Source: Funneliformis mosseae
Taxonomy: Eukaryota > Glomeromycota > Glomeromycetes > Glomerales > Glomeraceae
NCBI GenBank assembly: GCA_910592005.1
Contig: CAJVPP010002365.1
Location: 1 to 15,148 of the forward strand
DNA length: 15,148 nt
Direction: 5' to 3'
Shown: in pieces, positions 1 to 7,938 of the stretch
How the letters are laid out: every line of letters starts with the position of its first letter
Position numbering within the stretch: position 1 is the first letter of the stretch
The notes under the pieces: model-generated
Told to the model about the DNA's origin: nothing
Databases searched by the model: none
The model's input: only the letters and a program-made list of their open reading frames with translations
Made by a program: the position numbers and the translations under genes

Positions 1-460
1 GATGTTTAAATTTTTTTTTTCTTAAATGATCTAACTTATAAAAAGACATTTATTAGAAATTCTTCGTCATATTATTTTTTTACACCTTCCGTAATAAAAT
101 ATATTCTAACAATATAATAATACAATATAATGCATTCTCGTTATGACATAATATACAATTTGATTATTTTTTTTTTATATCATCATATCATAGGTATAAC
201 AACTTGGCATAAAGAAAGGATCATGATTACATATTAAACAATGTGAGTAAAAGAAGGGACAAAAAAAAATTTTTCAATAATATAGTAGATAACATTCAAC
301 TTGAATAATATTTTTTTATCGTTCAAGAAGAATGATGATCCAAATCATTCGACTTGAATGATTACCTGAATTATTTGATTTGAACAATAACGAATCATTT
401 ATTCTTTTTCCTTCCTCTCTCCTGATCTTTTCATTTTTTTTTTTATTATTATTTTTCAAA
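1..460. other. Gene-free AT-rich flank with a small hairpin
   Basis: No coding region is visible on either strand. The only clear structure is a perfect hairpin: AATCATTC at 343-350, a five-base loop, and GAATGATT at 356-363. Variants of the same unit (TTGAATAAT, GAATTATTTGATTTGAA, AACGAATCATTT) occur from about 298 to 400. This looks like the eroded end of an inverted-repeat element adjoining the foldback repeat at 461-640, but I cannot define its borders. Confidence 0.4.
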
Positions 461-640
461 GTCGAATCGAGTTAAAATCGAGTCAAATCAAATTGAGTCG
501 AGTTTAAAATTTATATAACTCGAATTAAATCAAATTGAAAGATTTTATAATATTAATTTGACTTGACTCGACTTGAAAAAAAAGAGTCGAATAGAGCTGA
601 TCTTTAAACTCAACTCGACTTGACTCATTCGAAACTCTAT
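461..640. repeat. Foldback repeat with GAGTCGA-type arms (MITE-like)
   Basis: The left part (about 461-515) is made of degenerate GTCGAATCGAG / GAGTCAAAT / GAGTCGAG units. The right part (about 553-640) carries their reverse complements (TTGACTTGACTCGACTTG, CAACTCGACTTGACTC). One exact arm pair is GAGTTTAAA at 500-508 and TTTAAACTC at 603-611. No coding capacity lies between the arms. A short element with long imperfect inverted arms and no ORF fits a non-autonomous DNA transposon, and GAGTC/TCGA-rich ends occur in some hAT-type MITEs. The superfamily is inferred, and I did not find a clear target-site duplication. Confidence 0.55.
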
Positions 641-1799
641 GTATAATAATTAAATTATTATTACGTTTTTCTCTTTTTCTAACAATAATTCCTATCCTAA
701 ATTTAAATTTGATATAAAAATAAGTAACTTAAATTATTGTTAAACTAAAAAAGAAGCTAATAAAAAATATGACTTCAATAAGTTTCTAGCTAAATTGTCT
801 AGTTAATTTCTGATTACAGTAACCTCTTAGCACAAGAACACCATAAAGGCTCTCTGGTACTCTTAAACTTTTATGCTAAAATATCTATCAATTCAGATTA
901 TAGCTACTGGTAGGTATTGTATAGAGCTCAAATTATACAGTTGTAAGAAACCAAAAAATCCTATTAAGATCAGTAGACTTTATAATATCATATATTTAAA
1001 AAGAGTATGCTTGTTTAAGAAGATAATGGAAAAATTATCATGTATAATTAGTTAATTTAAAATTATTACTAATCCTGATTATTATTTCGGATACCTTCTG
1101 ATACTCTTACTTTTGTAGGTAAAAGAAAAAGGAGAAAAAATAAAAAATCAGTTATAAAAAGTTGCGAAATAATATTAAAATAAAAAAACAACTGTTGGAC
1201 TAATAAAAACTGTTTTTTTGAATTAAGAAGTTTGAAAGAATAAAAAGAGAAAGAAGTTTGAAAAGTGAGTTTTATTTTTTATTCATAAGCTAATCTGTGA
1301 TCACCTTTGAATATACACATTTTCTATATAAAAATTCTTGATTAAGTGATCATTAGAGTTATATATCTTCTTATTTTCTTATAATTATTAAATAATAAGT
1401 TATTTTACAAAATTATATAATTAAAATATTAATATATATTAATAATTATTAATTTTAAAAATTTAAAAATACTATCATAAGATACTGTATATCTTAATAT
1501 TACAAATCTAATAAACTTTATTTTATATTTTATAATCACTGATATTAAAATATTATAATTTTTCTATAATATTTTATAACTAATTTATACTTATGCTTTA
1601 AGAAATATATGTGAAAAAGTGATAAATTTTAAAATTTTCTTTCTTCTTTTTCTATTATTTATCTTTTTTCTTGATTTAGTTGATTAATCAACTAATATAT
1701 TTTATTTATTTTATAGGATTAAATTAGATACTTTCTTTAAAGATAAAAGTGAAGTTATATTTTGATACTATGAATTACACTAAACTTTACAGAAAATAT
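641..1799. other. Gene-free AT-rich spacer
   Basis: Both strands are dense with stop codons. The longest open stretch, 873-1055 on the plus strand (60 codons), has a low-complexity Lys/Ile-rich translation with no recognisable motif, as expected by chance. Around 1375-1560 the sequence is nearly pure A/T with many TTAATAATTA-type palindromes. I see no RNA gene or transposon terminus. Confidence 0.5.
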
Positions 1800-1945
1800 T
1801 ATAGATTAAATAATAAAATAAATAATAGAAAAAATAATAAAAGAAATTTTTGTTAAGTATCTGACTATTTCATTGTGATAAGCTGAAGGATCTATCTGAA
1901 ATGTTACATGTACTTACTTTTATCTAAATAGGCAGAATTATTTTT
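1800..1945 (+). repeat. Dispersed repeat, copy 1
   Basis: This segment recurs in diverged form at about 2705-2845. Shared landmarks, in the same order and spacing, are an AATAATAGAAA...AATAATAAAA...GAAA stretch, GTATCTGACT (1857-1866), TGATAAGCTGAAGG (1876-1889), then ATCTGAAA or ATCTAAAT followed by GGCA-AATTA. It holds no ORF. The two copies differ by substitutions and small indels, so the duplication is old. The element type is unknown. Confidence 0.55.
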
Positions 1946-2049
1946 AATCTATTAAATTTAAAAATGTAATTATTTAATCATAAATGAATAAATATTATTT
2001 TTTCTTTGTGATATATTATATAAAAATTATTAATAAATATTGGAATTAC

Positions 2050-2560
2050 TATCATGATAGTTTTAATTTTATTATATTTTTATATTTTTTTATATTTTTT
2101 TTCTCCTTTTCTATTCTTTTTTATTATTATTTTTAATTTCAGTTTTTTTATTTTTTTAATCTTTATTTTTAATTTTATATTTTTTTTATACCATTAATCT
2201 TATTTAATTAATTTATTATTTTATTTTTTTATTCATTTTTTTATTCTTTTTTTTTATTATTTTTAATTTCAGTTTTTTTATTTTTTTATTTTTTTTTTAT
2301 TTTAATTTTAATTTTTTTAATTTTTTTTTAATTTTTAATTTTTATTTTAAAGTAATTTATATTTTTATTATTTTTTATTTTTTATTTTTCGTTTAATAAT
2401 TTTTTTTCATTTTTTATTTATTTTTTTTAAATTTTTAATTTTAGTTTTGTTTTCGTATTTTTTTTTATTAATTTCAAATTTTTATTTTTTTTTAAATTTA
2501 ATTTTAGTTTTGATTATTTTTTTTAGTAGTTTTAATTAATTTTTAATTAATTAATATTTT
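2050..2560. repeat. T-rich low-complexity tract with a 120-base-spaced internal repeat
   Basis: About 500 bases are almost entirely T with scattered A on the plus strand. A 20-base unit starting TTTTAATTTC occurs identically at 2131-2150 and 2251-2270, with extra matching bases on both sides, so part of the tract grew by a 120-base duplication. There is no coding potential. The strand asymmetry (T on the plus strand) is opposite to the A-rich tract near 12870-13260. Confidence 0.6.
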
Positions 2561-2704
2561 ATGTTTTCAGGTTATAAATTTTATTCAAATATATTATTTA
2601 TTTTTTTAAGCAATTAAACTTTTGATTTATTTTTTTTAATAATAATTACATTTTTTAATACATTAGATATTTATTATCCTGAAATCAGAGACATAGTTTG
2701 AATC

Positions 2705-2845
2705 AAATTGCTAATAATAAATAATAGAAATAATAATAAAAAGAAAATTTTGTTATGTTATAGTATCTGACTGTATTATTATGATAAGCTGAAGGTACTG
2801 CATTCACATTCATCTGAAAGGCAAAATTAGTCCTAATTAAAATTT
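2705..2845 (+). repeat. Dispersed repeat, copy 2
   Basis: This is the second, diverged copy of the repeat at 1800-1945. GTATCTGACT lies at 2763-2772 and TGATAAGCTGAAGG at 2782-2795, flanked by the same AATAATAGAAA-type lead and CATCTGAAAGGCAAAATTA-type tail. The T-rich tract sits between the two copies, so together they could be the ends of one larger element or two independent insertions. Confidence 0.55.
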
Positions 2846-3152
2846 AAAAAAAAGCTATTAGATTTTGATTAATAATCAAAAGAATAAAATAAAATAATAA
2901 AAAAAGTAACCACCTTACTATGCTACTGTAATGAACCAAAGTGGTAAATCTATTGATCTAACCTATAAAATCAAAAATTAAAAAAAATAAACAAAATTAT
3001 TAATTAATAATTATGAATAAATTAATTTATTATTAATCAAATCAATACCTAATAATAGGAATAAATAATATATAATAATATAAAATAATAAAAAAAAAAT
3101 TTCTTGAAGTAGATTCCTCCTTTATGTTTACCTCTACTTTATCTTCTACCTT

Positions 3153-3250
3153 TTAGTATTAATGTTATTAGTGTTAGTATTAGTATTAGTGTTAATGTTA
3201 ATGTTAGTGTCAGTATTAGATTTAGTGTAGTATTAGTGTAAGTATGTTAA
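3153..3250 (+). repeat. TTAGTR/TTAATG hexamer-like tandem repeat
   Basis: About 100 bases are built of imperfect hexamers TTAGTA, TTAGTG and TTAATG with a few phase shifts. It is a decayed microsatellite. The unit differs from the TTAGGG fungal telomere repeat by two bases, and I see no true TTAGGG, so I do not call it telomeric. There is no ORF. Confidence 0.7.
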
Positions 3251-3728
3251 TATTAATATAAGGTAATAAGGTATATAATAATGGCCTATCATTAGTATAC
3301 ACAAATTACTTAAAAAGGAAATTTTTTATCACTCATAGGCCTTAGAAATCCAATTTACACTAATAAAATCACATTAAATTATTTATCATAATACTGATCC
3401 TCCTTTATAAAATTATTTTTAAATTTTATGTAATAATGCTTTTTCTTTTTAATTTAATTTATTAAATTTATTTTGACAAACATACCATTGAATTAAAAAT
3501 TATTTTATGTTAGAAATATAAATTTTTAAAAATTCTAATAATGATACACTACAAATCAGAACAAATTGTCTAAAATTTGTACCATACTGTACTGGTTCTA
3601 TAATAAAGCTTTATTAGTCTAAAGCGTTAGCATATAAGTATATATACTACACAAATTGATAAAAATGTCTGGACTTAATAACAGTCCCCGTTTCCCTGGT
3701 ATATACTACCAATTCAGTAAGGTATGAT
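3251..3728. other. Gene-free spacer with short palindromes
   Basis: Nothing coding is visible. There is a 12-base palindrome AGTATATATACT at 3637-3648 and a related near-palindrome TGGTATATACTACCA around 3698-3713. The stretch 3560-3720 is less AT-rich than its surroundings, which hints at a relic element whose ends I cannot place. Confidence 0.3.
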
Positions 3729-4096
3729 TCAAATTTTGTGAAAAATAAAAAAAATACTGATCTGCAACATTGTACTATACCGTGAAATTGGAATCTTAAT
3801 TTCAGACAATTGAATTTCAACTTCAGATATAAATTTCATTTGTAGATTAAAATTGTTTTGATATTTAACTTTTGAAAACAATTAATGGAACCGAATATAC
3901 AAAATTCCCAAATTTCCATGGAATAAACAGCATTTTTATGGATAGCATAAACTGTATCTCAATACACAAAATTATATTCTCTCAATGTATGAGCAATGGA
4001 TACGGCTTGTTTAATTAATTTAATGGATTTTATATAATTCTGTGATACATTAACGCATTCTATGTTGTATTGAAATCGATTTCGTCTTTCAACAGA
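3729..4096 (-). pseudogene. Possible decayed coding sequence, unidentified
   Basis: On the minus strand one frame runs from 4096 down to 3836 (86 codons) with a single internal TGA at 3961-3959. Its translation has a mixed, protein-like composition, for example VSIAHTLREYNFVY just before the stop and DTVYAIHKNAVYSMEIWEF just after it. A second frame overlaps it, open from 3881 to 3729 (50 codons), with text such as MKFISEVEIQLSEIKIPISR. In DNA this AT-rich, long frames with few stops are uncommon, so a frameshifted and interrupted gene or transposon ORF is possible. I recognise no family. Chance cannot be excluded. Confidence 0.25.
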
Positions 4097-4164
4097 CTAA
4101 TCAAATTCGAATAAAAAATAAAATTATCATAATACTAGTGTGGCCTGAGACTATCTGCCTGAAG

Positions 4165-4420
4165 CGATAAAGCCAAAAATATCTTTCTGAAACGATTCAA
4201 GCTGAAAGAAGAATCTAAAAAGAATGTTCTGTTATGCCCCAAGTTGTGGAACTATCCCAAATTAAAATTTTAATTTCATCCGAAAAAGTAAAACATAAAC
4301 CCGAAAATATAGGAAAAAAATCATCGCTTGTTGCAGAACAAATACAAAAACAGAAAGGTGTTATAGGCCCAAATGTGTTAATGTCCGAAATGCGCATTTC
4401 GGACATTTGGAGAACATAAT
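4165..4420 (+). pseudogene. Possible coding fragment, unidentified, ending in a palindrome
   Basis: The plus frame beginning at the ATG at 4234 is open for 61 codons and has a non-random, Lys/Gln/Glu-rich translation (for example ISSEKVKHKPENIGKK and SLVAEQIQKQKG). The same frame continues upstream as SQKYLSETIQAERRI, followed by a TAA at 4216-4218. The last dozen codons come from the 28-base palindrome at 4380-4407, not from ordinary coding sequence. The complementary minus ORF (4406-4215) is open too but reads as an antisense shadow. It is perhaps a gene or transposon scrap truncated by a repeat; no family is recognised. Confidence 0.25.
4380..4407. repeat. Perfect 28-base palindrome
   Basis: The sequence from 4380 to 4407 equals its own reverse complement. 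Its half-site is AATGTCCGAAATGC, with the centre at 4393/4394 (TGC|GCA). It is far richer in G/C than the flanks. Because it is palindromic it encodes the same peptide, MSEMRISDI, on both strands. It could be a dispersed palindromic repeat unit, the core of a foldback element or a dimeric protein-binding site. Nothing else in the window repeats the full palindrome, but the half CCGAAATGC recurs at 7794-7802. Confidence 0.85.
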
Positions 4421-4492
4421 TTCTTTATTGCGTTCAAACAATGACCATAGGAATCGCTGCATCCAAATAATTTGATTAGAATAAATTCAGAA

Positions 4493-4524
<32 letters not shown>

Positions 4525-5650
4525 TAGAACCCAAGATTTTCCCAATGTTGATCAATAATTGCAAACTTATGGCATGATTCTTTAGTCACTTGTTCATTCC
4601 CATTAACTGCGTTTATTCCGACCACAAATTCTTTGAAAAGCGTAGTATAAATGAATAAAAACTAAAAATCAAAGCAATATTGGGAATATTATTCTTTTCT
4701 TTATTTAAATTAATAAATAATATAATATATTAGACCTTTTCTAATTTTATTTTAAAAAAAAATTTCATGAAAAGAGCAGGAAAACTCTCCAAAATTTATG
4801 ATAATATAGATTCAAAATTTAAGTTTGTATTCCACATTGTGTGGGAATTAGTTAATATATCAAATTTTGAGTAATATTAATGTATTCCCGCGGGAAATAA
4901 GTGAATTTATAAATGTTCGCACTCCACATCAAACAAATTCTATCAGCAAGAAAGTTTAAAGAATCAAGGTCATAATGAATCACATTCCTCAAATCTAGTA
5001 TTTATAATTGTCAAAGTGATAATTAGATCGTAAATTTCATGTATTTTTATTTATGAAAAATTTGCTATGTTTATAGATTAATAAAATTTACTGTTAATAA
5101 ATAAATCCACCGGGATAATGATTGTATTTTTAAACTTAAATTTAAATTTTTCGAATTTTTTAACACAAGTTGGACATGTTAGCATTGACTGTGATTATCC
5201 TATCCTGAAATTATTGAATTTTTATCTAATATTATAATAAATAAAGGTAGATTATAATGATGATTATATAATTAACATTGCAAACTTATAATATAAATTA
5301 AACATTGTGAAGATTTTGGATCAATGATTTCAGGAAACAAAAGGTAAAAGATCGATCCTTTTATAAATTTGGATTCATTAAAACTTTGTGAAAATAAAGG
5401 TTTGATATTAGTAATTGAAAAAATATACTATCATAATATAAAAAAAAATCATTACTTACATATATATTATTTACAGAAACGATGTTAATTCAAATTTTCA
5501 TACATCATTAATATATTTATTTCTCATCGACTCGACCATTATACACTTTTAAATTAAGTGTTCATAAATTATTTTTTGATAATTATAATCTGGGACTTAT
5601 ATAATTTATATTAATTCTTAACCTCATCACTAATAATTAATTTATTTTGA
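4421..5650. other. Gene-free spacer downstream of the minus-strand MACPF-like gene
   Basis: I see no convincing gene on either strand. It contains a run of 19 T followed by 11 A (4495-4524), which can fold back on itself, and an isolated GC-rich palindrome TTCCCGCGGGAA at 4885-4896. A minus-strand AATAAA at 5646-5641 could serve as the polyadenylation signal of the gene ending near 5651. Possible alternative 3' exons of that gene fall at 5590-5656. Confidence 0.4.
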
Positions 5651-7711
5651 TTAGTCTTGTGAAATAATAAAGGAAAGAAAAAAAATAACATACCTTTTGT
5701 GCGGATCAAAGAAATTACATTCAATTTGTTTCTTTGAAATTTTTAACGTACAAATAAGACAATCATTGCTCTTATGCTTACAATCAATATTTTTCATTTT
5801 AATTAGATTAAATTTTTGTCTTAAAAAAATTGGACCACAATTTTTCTCGTTCGTGGAATATAAACTAATATATTTTGGTTTTAAAAGATTATTAAGTTCG
5901 ATATATGAATTTTGATTAAAATACAGTGTACCGTAAGTATTAGGGTGATAATTTTTAATTGAAAGAGTATAAAATTTAAATTTAGGTAAATTAACGTAAT
6001 GATTTTTCTCCAAACAATAAGAAAATGTGTATGATCCAATTCTATTTTTTTCTTGATCATCAAAAAAATGATGTCCAATGACGAGAGACATATTCGAAGA
6101 ATCCAATTTTTCTAGTACAGGAATTCCAATACAAGGAATTTTATTTATTAATGAATTATGTTCAAAATCTAAATATTCTTTATCAAACATAGATTGTGAG
6201 TTGGATGTTGCATTAAAATCTATTTTGGTAATTTTTAATTGAACATCAAAATCTGTAATAAAGTTTAAATCTTTATAATAACCAATAACCATCCATCCGA
6301 TTTTTAATTTGCAATCACGAACTCCAATTTCTTTTTGAATACAATGAATTATAAGTTTTGGATCTGCATCTGGCATACAAAGGACCTGACAGCTAAAACA
6401 ATTCGTTCCTTTAAAAGAGATTATTGGAGGCTTTTCTGTATCAATAACTGTTGCAAAGATGCTACAATCATTATCCTTGATTTGAATAATTTCTGAAATA
6501 TGTGACGGTATATCTAAATTAATGACTTGTGGCCATCTTCTATATGCTGCTAGAGAATACTCGTAAGGTTTAATATTTGAATAAAGAATCCTTTTTCCTA
6601 AAGATGAAATTACTTGTTTACGTAAATGATCAGGTAAAAGCTGGAAAATTCCAATTGGTTTTTGAAATTCTATGCAATCCCAATTTCTATAATCTTTTAA
6701 AGATTGAATCCAAGCATATTCATCAAATTTTTTAAGACTAGCAGGTTGTGCTCCTCCAATCAATTTTGAACATCTAGTTTTATAGGAATTAGATTTGCCG
6801 TTAGAACTTTTGGAAGCGATCCCACTTGTATTTATAGTACTTACATAACCATTTTCTTTGGAATATTCCTCCAACATTTCTAACTCTCTATAATAAGCTC
6901 TTCCACCCAAAATCACTTTAGTTGGAATGTATTGACCAAATTTCTCCGTAATTTTCTTAAATTTTTTAGGATCTTTAAGATTTATGGCATTTTCCACCTC
7001 TTTAATAAACTCTGAAGTTGGCTCTAAATAATTACCAAATTCTAATGATACCTTACCAAACTCTGTAAAATTATAGGAAATTTTTTCTTCAAATTTTGCT
7101 TTTTCATCTTTAGACTTTTCTCCTAATATCCCAAACTTAACAAAATTCTGTAAATATATATCGCAACTAAAAAATAGGTTTGTTTTCATAACCCGATCTT
7201 CAACTGAATTAAATTCAATTTTTCCTTCTACACATCCGACAGCACCAATTGTAGTCATTTCACAATCTTTCATTATAAATGCTCTCTCATCTGCTTTCTT
7301 ATTTCCATCAAATGTCATGGTTCGTCCAAATTCTAATTTACGCAAACGATTTAAAAATTTCCAATCATAAGTCGAGCTTTTTATTAAGTATAAATAATTA
7401 TCTTGACTATCGGAATTTTTTACCACTTTTATAATTTCACTTAACTTAATATTTTCCTCCTCTTCACGTCTTATTTCAACAAATTGACTTGCCTTGAAAT
7501 GTGAAAATGAGAAGGTGTTATGCATTTTAATGAAGCTATCCTCTTCGAGTATAATACGAATTTTTGATAATTCTTCATTGATATTCAAGTTGAAATTGAT
7601 TAATGCAGGAGGTTCGGAATGTGTGTAATTTACTATGACGTCAATTTCTTTATTTTCTTTATTTCCTTTATTTCCTTTAAAAAGATTAATATCAAGGATG
7701 AAATTATGCAT
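5651..7711 (-). CDS. MACPF-like domain protein (Glomeromycotina-type family)
   Basis: This is a 686-residue single-exon reading frame whose ATG at 7711 has A at -3. An N-terminal region of about 25-110 looks like a small ubiquitin-like fold (inference), after a Lys-Gly-Asn-rich run at 12-22. From about 115 the sequence resembles a fungal MACPF-like domain. The most telling part is KFGQYIPTKVILGGRAYY at 257-274, matching the FG-H-x-F/I-P-x-x-V-x-LGG core. A later GG, then W334 and the PIGIFQLLP segment at 352-360, fit the family's end-of-domain pattern. A Cys-rich C-terminal part follows (644 CKHKSNDCLIC 654). There is no signal peptide or clear membrane helix. MACPF proteins often insert in membranes, but pore formation is not shown here. 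A GTATGT donor after residue 672 suggests that the last 14 residues may be intron read-through. Confidence 0.75.
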   Translation of the reverse strand: MHNFILDINLFKGNKGNKENKEIDVIVNYTHSEPPALINFNLNINEELSKIRIILEEDSFIKMHNTFSFSHFKASQFVEIRREEEENIKLSEIIKVVKNSDSQDNYLYLIKSSTYDWKFLNRLRKLEFGRTMTFDGNKKADERAFIMKDCEMTTIGAVGCVEGKIEFNSVEDRVMKTNLFFSCDIYLQNFVKFGILGEKSKDEKAKFEEKISYNFTEFGKVSLEFGNYLEPTSEFIKEVENAINLKDPKKFKKITEKFGQYIPTKVILGGRAYYRELEMLEEYSKENGYVSTINTSGIASKSSNGKSNSYKTRCSKLIGGAQPASLKKFDEYAWIQSLKDYRNWDCIEFQKPIGIFQLLPDHLRKQVISSLGKRILYSNIKPYEYSLAAYRRWPQVINLDIPSHISEIIQIKDNDCSIFATVIDTEKPPIISFKGTNCFSCQVLCMPDADPKLIIHCIQKEIGVRDCKLKIGWMVIGYYKDLNFITDFDVQLKITKIDFNATSNSQSMFDKEYLDFEHNSLINKIPCIGIPVLEKLDSSNMSLVIGHHFFDDQEKNRIGSYTFSYCLEKNHYVNLPKFKFYTLSIKNYHPNTYGTLYFNQNSYIELNNLLKPKYISLYSTNEKNCGPIFLRQKFNLIKMKNIDCKHKSNDCLICTLKISKKQIECNFFDPHKRYVIFFLSFIISQD
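7643..7676 (-). repeat. In-frame 9-base repeat in the MACPF-like gene
   Basis: Read on the minus strand this is AAAGGAAAT repeated about four times with G/A variation, coding KGNKGNKENKE near the N-terminus. Because the unit is a multiple of three, copy-number change would keep the frame. It lies before the ubiquitin-like region, so it is probably a flexible linker. Confidence 0.7.
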
Positions 7712-7938
7712 TTTTGCAAATTATTTTCCAGAATAAAGATCGTTAAAAAATTAAAAGGTGAAACTTTTATACCTTTTTTCGGAAATTGTGTAACCGAAAT
7801 GCACCAACAAACAATGAAAACAATGAGAGGCGAATTATTTGTGTGAACCCATATGATTTACCACATGATTGACTCTTAATTGGGAAATCATACAAGATTA
7901 CTCAAAAAAAAGAATTTTTCTTGTTATTTTCTCTTGAA
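7712..7938. promoter_or_regulatory. Shared 227-base bidirectional promoter
   Basis: Two large genes start on either side, reading outward, so their promoters must lie here unless far upstream exons exist. For the minus gene, GGTATAAAAG on the minus strand (7773-7764) is a textbook TATA box about 54 bases before its ATG, and CCAAT occurs on the minus strand at 7883-7879. The plus gene has no comparable TATA at the right distance, only an A/T-rich leader before its ATG. Two overlapping hairpins are present: AAAAGGT 7753-7759 with ACCTTTT 7771-7777, and TTTCGG 7777-7782 with CCGAAA 7794-7799. Confidence 0.65.
7764..7773 (-). promoter_or_regulatory. TATA box for the minus-strand gene
   Basis: GGTATAAAAG on the minus strand matches the TATAAAA consensus exactly and lies about 54 bases upstream of the ATG at 7711, leaving room for a short 5' leader. 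Part of it forms one arm of the AAAAGGT/ACCTTTT inverted repeat. Confidence 0.6.

Noticed and set aside
873..1055. 60-codon plus-strand open frame
   Set aside because: Low-complexity Lys/Ile/Leu-rich translation with no motif and no promoter or neighbour support; expected by chance in AT-rich DNA.
4215..4406. 63-codon minus-strand open frame
   Set aside because: It is the antisense of the 4234-4419 frame and starts inside the palindrome. Its Phe/Ser/Cys-rich composition is typical of an antisense reading.
4495..4524. T19-A11 run as a transcription terminator or retroposon tail
   Set aside because: No gene or retroposon body ends here. Homopolymer runs are common in this window, and the exact length may be a sequencing artefact.
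5697..6078. Short frames on both strands inside the 686-residue gene
   Set aside because: They overlap a long coherent coding frame and have no independent motif.
7634..7641. TGACGTCA (CRE-like) at 7634-7641 and again at 11295-11302
   Set aside because: Both lie inside coding sequence and are explained by the encoded residues; no reason to call them regulatory.
7619..7846. 75-codon plus frame across the promoter and the start of the minus gene
   Set aside because: It overlaps the well-supported start and TATA box of the minus gene; its first half is antisense to coding sequence with Phe/Ile-rich text.
7921..7938. TTG start for the 764-residue gene
   Set aside because: TTG is not a normal start in a fungal nuclear gene; the ATG at 7939 is in frame with a good context.
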